Assembly: GCA_044234625.1 (NCBI GenBank)
Contig: JBIIIP010000006.1
Coordinates: forward strand, 1 to 48,422
Source of the DNA: CACORA01 sp044234625
GTDB taxonomy: Bacteria > Planctomycetota > Planctomycetia > Pirellulales > UBA1268
DNA: 48,422 nt
Direction: 5' to 3'
The position numbers and the translations under genes were made by a program. Every line of letters starts with the position of its first letter. Position 1 is the first letter of the stretch. Shown here in pieces: positions 1-6,364 of the stretch. The notes under the pieces were generated by a model, which saw only the letters and a list, made by a program, of their open reading frames with translations, searched no databases and was not told the DNA's origin.

Positions 1-1012
1 GGCTCTTGGTGCTGGAGATGGCGAGCCTGCGGGCATGTTCGCCGAACACCCGCTTCACGGCCGCAGTCTCGGCCTTGTCGCCGAGCGGCGTGCTCGTGCC
101 GTGGGCATTGATGTAGTTCACCGCGTCGGGCCCAACGCCGGCATCCTCCAGCGCCATCGCCATGGCCCGGGCCGCGCCGCGGCCTTCCTCGTCGGGCTGG
201 GTGATGTGGCCGGCGTCACCGCTGGCACCATAGCCCACGAGCTCGCCGTAGATCCGTGCCCCACGGGCCCGGGCGTGCTCCAACTCCTCGAGAACGACCA
301 CGCCCGCCCCTTCCGACAGCACGAAGCCATCGCGGTCGACGTCGAACGGCCGGCTCGCCTGCTGGGGGGCGTCGGTGCGGAACGACAGGGCCCGCATGTT
401 CTGGAAGCCGGCTAAGCCGATGGGCGTGAGGGCCGCCTCGCTGCCGCCGGTCACCATCACGTCGGCGTCACCATACTGGATGGCTCGCAGCGCCGATCCG
501 ATCGAATTGGCGGCGCTCGCACAGGCCGTGGCGACGGCGAAATTTGGCCCCTTGATGCCGTACAGGCTCGACACGTGGCCACTGGCCGAGTTGACCATCA
601 GCTTGGGGATCGTGAACGGCGACACCTTGTCGATGCCCTTGTGGAGAAGCCGCTCCTCCTGCACCTCGAACTCCCACAGCCCGCCGATTCCCGAGCCGAT
701 CACGACCCCGCAGCGAAACGGGTCGGCCTTGGAGAAGTCGATCCCAGAATCGGCAACGGCGTCCTTCGCCGACGCCAGCGCGAACTGCGTGAAACGGTCG
801 AGCCGCTTCAATTCCTTGAGGTTGGCGATGTCTTCCTTTTCGGGCTCCCAGGGAACCTGGCCGCCGAATTGGACGCGGTATCCGGCCACGTCGAACAAGG
901 AAATGGGCCCGACACCGCTGTCACCGCGGACAAGGCGGCTCCACACGTGCTCGACACCGCGGCCCAAAGGGGTGACGACGCCTAGCCCCGTCACCACGAC
1001 CCGTCGTTTCAT
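1..1012 (-). CDS. fabF: 3-oxoacyl-[ACP] synthase II, 3' end cut by window edge
   Basis: Condensing enzyme that elongates acyl-ACP with malonyl-ACP in cytosolic type II fatty-acid synthesis. About 337 codons are present, starting with ATG at 1012 (MKRRVVVTGLGVVTPLG). The nucleophile is Cys164 in ATACAS (codon 523-521), and the first catalytic His is His304 in NAHGTST (codon 103-101). The sequence leaves the window just after SSTKS, so the second catalytic His, expected in the following TGH motif, is not visible. It lies 21 nt downstream of acpP on the same strand, the classic acpP-fabF pair, and is probably co-transcribed with it. The family is certain; the 3' end cannot be judged. Confidence 0.96.
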   Translation of the reverse strand, partial: MKRRVVVTGLGVVTPLGRGVEHVWSRLVRGDSGVGPISLFDVAGYRVQFGGQVPWEPEKEDIANLKELKRLDRFTQFALASAKDAVADSGIDFSKADPFRCGVVIGSGIGGLWEFEVQEERLLHKGIDKVSPFTIPKLMVNSASGHVSSLYGIKGPNFAVATACASAANSIGSALRAIQYGDADVMVTGGSEAALTPIGLAGFQNMRALSFRTDAPQQASRPFDVDRDGFVLSEGAGVVVLEELEHARARGARIYGELVGYGASGDAGHITQPDEEGRGAARAMAMALEDAGVGPDAVNYINAHGTSTPLGDKAETAAVKRVFGEHARRLAISSTKS

Positions 1013-1033
1013 CCGTGACACGTATCAGGGGAT

Positions 1034-1270
1034 TCAGGACTGATGCTTCTCGATGAACTCCACCGCCTGGCCGACGGTCTGGATCTTTTCCGCCGCATCG
1101 TCCGGGATGTTGATCTCGAACTCTTCCTCGAGTTCCATGACCAACTCGACCGTGTCGAGCGAGTCGGCACCCAGGTCATTGATGAACGAAGTCTCGGGAG
1201 TGATCTGGTCCTTGCTCACTCCCAGCTGGGTCGCGACGATGTCGATCACTCGGTCTTGGACTGAAGCCAC
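1034..1270 (-). CDS. acpP: acyl carrier protein
   Basis: A 78-aa carrier that holds acyl chains on a 4'-phosphopantetheine arm. The attachment site is Ser37 in GADSLD. The protein is acidic and its length is typical of the family. I choose GTG at 1270 as start because a strong Shine-Dalgarno AGGAGG sits about 9 nt upstream and the N-terminus (VASVQDRV) matches family length; upstream in-frame extension would add non-ACP sequence. It precedes fabF on the minus strand and has a candidate promoter of its own at 1378-1407, separate from the rpmF-fabD-fabG group. Confidence 0.96.
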   Translation of the reverse strand: MASVQDRVIDIVATQLGVSKDQITPETSFINDLGADSLDTVELVMELEEEFEINIPDDAAEKIQTVGQAVEFIEKHQS

Positions 1271-1377
1271 CTTTTGAATCCTCCTGGCGAATCTGCACAA
1301 CGCCCCACTCGGCGAGGGGCCCCACGCGGCAAGGGCTGCCTCACGGGGCGGCCGCGGGGGCCGCGGGGTTCGGGGAA

Positions 1378-1407
1378 GATATACCCGTTGGCCGCCGCGC
1401 GTGTCCA
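1378..1407 (-). promoter_or_regulatory. candidate sigma70-type promoter for acpP-fabF
   Basis: On the minus strand TGGACA (1407-1402), an 18-nt spacer and TATATC (1383-1378) form a plausible -35/-10 pair about 110 nt upstream of the acpP GTG. It lies in the 324-nt fabG-acpP gap. Identified by eye only. Confidence 0.45.
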
Positions 1408-1496
1408 GCCCGCGTCCGAACCCGGTTTGGCCGCCCCTGCGATGTTGATTTGCGAGCAGACTGTGAAAAAGTCTGGCTGAGCAGGATGCGATAGCC

Positions 1497-1590
1497 GTCG
1501 ACCCAGGCACCCCTTGGCGTTGCCTGCGGTCGACCAAGTGGAAAATGTGGGGGCTGCTTCGCAGCCGGGGCCATGGATGGCTTTTTCCAC
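1497..1590. other. hairpin-rich intergenic segment between fabG and acpP
   Basis: The 1271-1594 gap has no convincing gene. It holds a hairpin with arms 1497-1509 and 1521-1534 (GTCGACCCAGGCA against TGCCTGCGGTCGAC, one bulge). Next comes a nested structure with outer arms GTGGAAAA (1538-1545) and TTTTCCAC (1583-1590), enclosing GGCTGC-TTC-GCAGCC (1552-1566) and a GCCA-TGGA-TGGC hairpin. There is no T-run as in an intrinsic terminator. It could be an mRNA processing or attenuation region between fabG and acpP. Confidence 0.4.
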
Positions 1591-1594
1591 GGAA

Positions 1595-2383
1595 CTACCC
1601 GATCAGGCCGCCGTCGACGACGACGGTCTGGGCGGTGATGTAGCCCGCCGACGGCGACGCCAGGAAGAGCACGGCCTCGGCGATCTCCCATGCCTCGCCG
1701 AGCCGCTTCGCCGGCACCCGTTTCTTGACCTCGTCGAGCAGCGCCGGGCCGAGTGCGGCGGTCATGTCGCTGGCGATAAATCCGGGCGCCACCGCGTTGA
1801 CCGTCACCTTCCGGCCGGCGAGTTCCTTGGCAACCGTCCGCGTGAGTCCCACGAGCCCCGCTTTCGAGGCCGAATAGTTCGCCTGCCCAGGATTGCCGAT
1901 CAGGCCCGACACGCTGGCCACGTTGATGATCCGCCCGTAGCGCTGCGACATCATCGGCCGGCTGGCAGCCCGCATGAACAGAAACGGCGCCCGCAGGTTC
2001 GTGGTGAGCACCTCGTCCCATTCCTCGTCGCTCATCCGCGGCAAGAGGGTGTCGCGGGTCACCCCCGCGTTGTTCACGAGGATGTCGAGCCGGCCGAGCT
2101 TCTCCACCACGGCATCCACCGTGGCGGCGACGTTCTCCCCCTGCGACACGTCGCACGGAAATGCCTCCGCCTTGCCCCCTGCGGCGGCGATCGCCGCCGC
2201 CACGTCCGCCAGCTTGGCGGCGCTGCGAGCCACCAGCGCCACGGCCGCGCCGTTGGCAGCCAGCGTCTCGGCGATGGCCCGGCCGATGCCCTGCGAGGCG
2301 CCCGTGACGATCGCCACCTGACCGGAAAGATCGACGCTCACCCGTTTCGCGTCCGCGGACGCCTGCTTGCCTTCGTCAGCCAT
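1595..2383 (-). CDS. fabG: 3-oxoacyl-[ACP] reductase
   Basis: NADPH-dependent SDR that reduces 3-oxoacyl-ACP in fatty-acid elongation; 262 aa from ATG 2383. The Rossmann motif TGASQGIG is at residues 27-34, the NNAG motif at about 104-107, and the Ser157-Tyr170-Lys174 triad is present (NVASVSG, YSASK). A GTG three codons upstream (2392) is possible, but the ATG has a G-rich SD-like GTGGGGTG about 8 nt before it. About 15 extra N-terminal residues precede the usual FabG start. It follows fabD by 47 nt on the same strand. Confidence 0.95.
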   Translation of the reverse strand: MADEGKQASADAKRVSVDLSGQVAIVTGASQGIGRAIAETLAANGAAVALVARSAAKLADVAAAIAAAGGKAEAFPCDVSQGENVAATVDAVVEKLGRLDILVNNAGVTRDTLLPRMSDEEWDEVLTTNLRAPFLFMRAASRPMMSQRYGRIINVASVSGLIGNPGQANYSASKAGLVGLTRTVAKELAGRKVTVNAVAPGFIASDMTAALGPALLDEVKKRVPAKRLGEAWEIAEAVLFLASPSAGYITAQTVVVDGGLIG

Positions 2384-2430
2384 GAATTGCACCCCACTGG
2401 AAAATGCCCGGCCGGACAGCCGGCCGAAAT

Positions 2431-3345
2431 TCAGTCAAAAACACCCGCACAGGCCACGCCCCGGTCGATCCGTTTCATGAGCCCACGGAGCACGCGGCCC
2501 GGCCCCACCTCCCACACCGACCGGACGCCGGTCGAAAGCATGAAATCCATCGAGGCATGCCATTCCACGGCGCCGCACACCTGCCGCGCGAGGAGGCCGC
2601 GGATTTCGTCGGGGTCGACATGCGGCCGCGCATCGACATTGCTGATCACCGGGATGCGCGGCGCGGCCACGGCCGTGACCGCGAGGGCGGCCCGCAGCTT
2701 GTCCACCGCCGGCTGCATGAGCGCGGTGTGAAACGCCCCCGCGACATCGAGGAACACGCATTTCATGGCGCCGGCGGCCAGGGCCGCGGCCTCGAGCCGT
2801 TGGCAGGCCGGCCGCGATCCGGAAACGACGATGTTGCCCGGACAGAGCACGTTGGCGATCTCGAGAACGTGCGTGCCACGGCACTCGTCGCACGCCGCGG
2901 CCACACGGTCACGTTCCATCCCCAGCACCGCCACCATCGCCCCGGGCTGTTCCTCGGCGCAGGCCTGCATCGCCCGGCCGCGCACGTCGACGAGCCGGAC
3001 GGCGTCGTCGAAGGAGAGTGCCCCGGCGAACACGAGCGCCGTGTACTCGCCGAGCGACAGGCCGGCCGTGATCGTCGCGCTTTCAAGGACGGCCGGATCA
3101 CGGGCCCGCAGCACTTCCAGCGCCGCCAGGCTCGTGACGAGGATGGCCGGCTGGCTGACGGCCGTGGTGTTGAGCTTGTCGGCGGGGCCGGACCGACAGA
3201 TCTCTGCCAGGTCATAGCCGAGGATCTCACGAGCCCGAGCGAAAAGCGCTGCCGCCGGCGTGGCCTCACACCAATCGCCGACCATGCCCACCGCCTGGGC
3301 GCCTTGGCCGGGGAAGACGAGCGCGGTGTGGCCGCCGGTCGCCAC
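2431..3345 (-). CDS. fabD: malonyl-CoA:ACP transacylase
   Basis: Loads malonyl groups from CoA onto ACP; 304 aa. FPGQGAQ is at residues 11-17 and the nucleophile is Ser97 in GLSLGEY; a downstream FHTALM motif carries the catalytic His. The start is GTG 3345, only 4 nt after the rpmF stop, so the two are very probably one transcript. Its place in rpmF-fabD-fabG is conserved in many bacteria, although plsX and fabH, often found between rpmF and fabD, are absent here. Confidence 0.96.
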   Translation of the reverse strand: MATGGHTALVFPGQGAQAVGMVGDWCEATPAAALFARAREILGYDLAEICRSGPADKLNTTAVSQPAILVTSLAALEVLRARDPAVLESATITAGLSLGEYTALVFAGALSFDDAVRLVDVRGRAMQACAEEQPGAMVAVLGMERDRVAAACDECRGTHVLEIANVLCPGNIVVSGSRPACQRLEAAALAAGAMKCVFLDVAGAFHTALMQPAVDKLRAALAVTAVAAPRIPVISNVDARPHVDPDEIRGLLARQVCGAVEWHASMDFMLSTGVRSVWEVGPGRVLRGLMKRIDRGVACAGVFD

Positions 3346-3349
3346 GGGC

Positions 3350-3529
3350 CTATTCCTCGGTCTTCAGCACCGCGCGGCCCATGTAATGGCCACACGACCC
3401 GCAGATCCGGTGGGTGGGAACAGCCTTGCCGCAGTTGGAGCAGAACGTCAACTGCCGGGGCGTGAGGAAGTCGTGGGCCCGGCGGGAACGGGTCTTTTGG
3501 TTCGATTGACGTCGTTTGGGAACGGCCAT
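3350..3529 (-). CDS. rpmF: 50S ribosomal protein L32
   Basis: A 59-aa ribosomal protein beginning MAVPKRRQSNQKTRSRRAHD, the L32 signature. It is the zinc-ribbon type, with Cys30, Cys33, Cys43 and Cys46 as two CxxC knuckles. ATG 3529 follows an AGGTGA ribosome-binding site. It heads the rpmF-fabD-fabG group and has a good promoter match 30-60 nt upstream. The final codons (LKTEE) and TAG lie directly before fabD. Confidence 0.97.
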   Translation of the reverse strand: MAVPKRRQSNQKTRSRRAHDFLTPRQLTFCSNCGKAVPTHRICGSCGHYMGRAVLKTEE

Positions 3530-3560
3530 GAGTCACCTGAAATTTTTCGTCGAGCCGCGT

Positions 3561-3590
3561 AGCGTAGTCCGGACGGCCCCCGGCGGTCAA
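3561..3590 (-). promoter_or_regulatory. candidate promoter of rpmF-fabD-fabG
   Basis: On the minus strand TTGACC (3590-3585), an 18-nt spacer and TACGCT (3566-3561) lie about 30 nt before the rpmF ATG, predicting a short leader. The -35 is strong and the -10 is fair. Confidence 0.5.
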
Positions 3591-3641
3591 TCGTCCTGCG
3601 GAAAACAGGCCCGCGGGCGGAGCCGCTCCCGCGGCACGCCT

Positions 3642-4673
3642 TCAGGAAAACAGGTGGCCCTGCGCCGCCCGCCACGACTCGGGCGGCACGCCGAGGTGCT
3701 CTTCGCCCTTGGGGGTGAGCTTGCGGCCCCGCGGGGTGCGAATCACGAGTTCGCAGCGGAGCAGGAACGGCTCGACGTCGTCCTCGAGCGTGTCGGTGGC
3801 CGTGCTCATCGTGTGGGCGATGGCCTCGATCCCCACCGGCCCTCCGCCGAACACCCGCTGGATCGTCTCCAGGTAGCGGCGATCGAAGCCGTCGAGGCCG
3901 AGCTCGTCGATGCCCTGCATCTCCAGCGCGGCGCGGGCGATCTCCACGTCGATGGCCCCGGAGGCCCGGCTGGTGGAAAAATCGCGGATCCATCGCAGCC
4001 GGTTGTTGGCCAGCCGCGGCGTGCCCCGGCTGCGGCGGGCGATCTCGTCGGCCGACGCGTCATCCATGGGCATCGTCAGTTTTGCCGAGGAGCGGCGCAC
4101 GATCTCCGCCAGTTCTGCCGGCGAGTAATAGTCGAGGTGCTCGCGGATCACGAACCGATCCCGCAGCGGGGCCGAGATCAGGCCCGCCCGCGTGGTCGCG
4201 CCGACGAGCGTGAAGGGCCGCAGCGGCATGTTGATCGTGCGGGCGCTGACGCCGTCGCCGAGCGTGATGTCGATGCGAAAATCCTCCATCGCCGGATAGA
4301 GGAATTCCTCCACGGCAATCGGCAGCCTGTGGATCTCGTCGATGAAGAGCACGGAGCCTTCGGAGGCGTTGGTGAGGTAGGGCAGCAGATCCTTGGGCGC
4401 CGCCAGCGCGGCGCCGCTGGCGATCTGTAGCGACGTGCCGAGCTCCCGGGGAATGCAGGTGGCGAACGTTGTCTTGCCGAGCCCCGGCGGCCCGTCGAGG
4501 AGGATGTGGCCGAGCGGCTCGCCGCGCTTGCGGGCGGCATCGATGGCGATCGAAAGCCGCTCGTGCACGGCTCGCTGGCCCACCATCTCGTCCATCCGCT
4601 GTGGACGCAGGGCCCGGTCCTCGCCGACGGGCTCCGCGTCTGCCTGGATGCTGGGTTCGCGAAAACTCGTCAT
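3642..4673 (-). CDS. ruvB: Holliday junction branch-migration ATPase RuvB
   Basis: AAA+ motor that drives branch migration with RuvA; 343 aa. Walker A GPPGLGKTT is at residues 61-69, Walker B IDEIHRL begins near 111, the GATTRAG segment and the sensor-2 region GTPR follow, and a C-terminal winged-helix domain ends the protein. ATG 4673 (MTSFREPSIQ) gives the family length; the open frame continues upstream to 4814 but that part looks non-coding. The sensor-2 helix reads LANNRLRWIRDF rather than the usual IANRLLRR, a local divergence. It is 163 nt downstream of ruvA on the same strand. Confidence 0.96.
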   Translation of the reverse strand: MTSFREPSIQADAEPVGEDRALRPQRMDEMVGQRAVHERLSIAIDAARKRGEPLGHILLDGPPGLGKTTFATCIPRELGTSLQIASGAALAAPKDLLPYLTNASEGSVLFIDEIHRLPIAVEEFLYPAMEDFRIDITLGDGVSARTINMPLRPFTLVGATTRAGLISAPLRDRFVIREHLDYYSPAELAEIVRRSSAKLTMPMDDASADEIARRSRGTPRLANNRLRWIRDFSTSRASGAIDVEIARAALEMQGIDELGLDGFDRRYLETIQRVFGGGPVGIEAIAHTMSTATDTLEDDVEPFLLRCELVIRTPRGRKLTPKGEEHLGVPPESWRAAQGHLFS

Positions 4674-4836
4674 GCTGTTCACCGGTTCACATCCTAAGAA
4701 CTCCCGGCAGAAACAGGCAAGTCGGGCACGTTCCTTCCCTGCGGCTGCGACCCACGGTCCAGGCTGCCGCACGCTTCCCAGCCAAAACGGGAGGGGGTGC
4801 CCCAAAAACTGCAAGATTCGAAGCTGGCCCGCGACA

Positions 4837-5481
4837 TCACCGCGGCTTGTGCAGCGTGCGGTAGATCGATTCGAGGGCCTCCTGCACGTCCTTCGGCTTC
4901 TTCTTTTCGCCGCGCAGGGAATCGACCAGCCGCCGGGCGTCGGAATCGGAATGGCCGAGCGACCGCAGCACCTCGAACGTCTCGGAAAACACGTCGCCGC
5001 CCGCGCCCACCGCGGTCGCCTCGCCCGGGGCCTCGCGGGCGACCAGGAGCGCGAACTTCGGCATCCGGCGGCGGAGCTTGGCGATCATCCGCTCGGCCGT
5101 CGCGGCGCCGATCCCGGGCAGAGTCGCGAGGGCCTTCGTATCCTGCTCCTCGATCGACGTGGCGATCTCGCCGACGGGGCGGATGATCGCCCGCAGCGCC
5201 TTGCGCACGCCGACCCCGTCGACCTCGCAGATCAGGTCGAAGAACTCGCGCTCCACCTCGGAGAGGAATCCCACGAGACGGGGCACGAGGTTGCCGCGGG
5301 TCGGGTTGCCCTCCAGGTATTCCAGCGTGTGGAGCACGGCGGGCTGGCCGATCCTGGCCTGCAGGGCGCGGCGCACCAGCTCCGTGACGAGCACCTCGTG
5401 CACGACCGGGCCGACAGCCAGCTCGATGGCGTTCGACGTGGCATCGACACGCTCCACGATGCCGGAAATTTTCGTGATCAT
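4837..5481 (-). CDS. ruvA: Holliday junction DNA helicase subunit RuvA
   Basis: Tetrameric junction-binding protein that loads RuvB; 214 aa from ATG 5481 (MITKISGIVERV). It has the N-terminal OB-fold, a helix-hairpin-helix with LPGIGAATAERM near residues 123-134, and a C-terminal RuvB-binding domain after a variable linker. A TTG five codons upstream is in frame but less likely. It starts 30 nt after ruvC ends, consistent with a ruvC-ruvA-ruvB transcript. Confidence 0.95.
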   Translation of the reverse strand: MITKISGIVERVDATSNAIELAVGPVVHEVLVTELVRRALQARIGQPAVLHTLEYLEGNPTRGNLVPRLVGFLSEVEREFFDLICEVDGVGVRKALRAIIRPVGEIATSIEEQDTKALATLPGIGAATAERMIAKLRRRMPKFALLVAREAPGEATAVGAGGDVFSETFEVLRSLGHSDSDARRLVDSLRGEKKKPKDVQEALESIYRTLHKPR

Positions 5482-5511
5482 GGTCGCACGGGGCAAGGGG
5501 AGGAGGGCGGA

Positions 5512-6099
5512 TCAGGGCCGCGCGCTCTGCACGCGCACGATCGCGGTGCCAAACAGCAGCGGCCGCACCCGCAGATGATAGTCGGCGAGGGCCACGGCCA
5601 GGGCGTCGGCGGCGTCGGCCGGCTCGGGCCGCGTTGCAAGGCCGAGCTCGCGCTGCACCGCCGCCTGGATCTGCGGCTTCGCGGCGTGGCCGCTGCCCGT
5701 GAGCGTGCTCTTCACGCGATTGGGGAGGTAGTGGTGCACGGCCAGCCCCGCCTGAACGCCAGCCAGGCAGATCACGCCCCGCGCGTGCCCCAGGAGGATC
5801 GCCGTCTTGGGGAACCTGGCATGGGAAAAAACCTGCTCGATCGCCATGGCGGTCGGCCGAAAGTGGCCGAGCACCTCGCTGACCCCCGCGTGGATCGTGT
5901 GCAACCGCTCCTCGAGCGACTCGCCGCGCGACCGCACCGTGCCCGCCTCGACGAGCCGCACCTGCCCGCCCGCCACCTCGATCACCCCGTATCCCGTGAC
6001 GTTCAGGCCCGGGTCGAAGCCGACGACCAACTGGGCCGTGGACGGGTGGGCCGTGGACGGGAGGTCTTGGGTCAGGGGAGATGTGGACAGGCGTTCCAT
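5512..6099 (-). CDS. ruvC: Holliday junction resolvase RuvC
   Basis: Structure-specific endonuclease that cuts Holliday junctions; 195 aa. The RNase H-like acidic residues are Asp29 (GFDPG), Glu88 (AIEQVF), Asp162 and Asp165 (ADAADA). The N-terminus is about 20 residues longer than usual. Part of this extension is encoded by a tandem 15-bp duplication (about 6033-6061), so a later start cannot be excluded. It is the first gene of the ruvCAB group. Confidence 0.94.
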   Translation of the reverse strand: MERLSTSPLTQDLPSTAHPSTAQLVVGFDPGLNVTGYGVIEVAGGQVRLVEAGTVRSRGESLEERLHTIHAGVSEVLGHFRPTAMAIEQVFSHARFPKTAILLGHARGVICLAGVQAGLAVHHYLPNRVKSTLTGSGHAAKPQIQAAVQRELGLATRPEPADAADALAVALADYHLRVRPLLFGTAIVRVQSARP

Positions 6100-6212
6100 C
6101 GCCGCAGCCTAGCGGCCCTGACGCGGCTGCCCCAAGGTCAATCCCTGGGGCAATCTGCGCCGCGGGGCAATCAGCCGCCATACGTGCGGCCGCGACCGCA
6201 CCAAGCAAAAGA

Positions 6213-6286
<74 letters not shown>

Positions 6287-6295
6287 GTGCGGGGA

Positions 6296-6324
6296 ACGAT
6301 ACCGCGTTTTCCAGCCGGAACCAA
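6296..6324 (-). promoter_or_regulatory. candidate promoter of tRNA-Arg
   Basis: On the minus strand TTGGTT (6324-6319), a 17-nt spacer and TATCGT (6301-6296) place a start site within a few nt of the mature tRNA 5' end at 6286. Confidence 0.45.
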
Positions 6325-6364
6325 GATCGCCGTGGATTACCGCGAAATTCGCGCGGCGGACTGA

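Noticed and set aside
4674..4836. N-terminal extension of RuvB to 4814
   Set aside because: It would add 47 residues without RuvB similarity; ATG 4673 gives the standard N-terminus and length.
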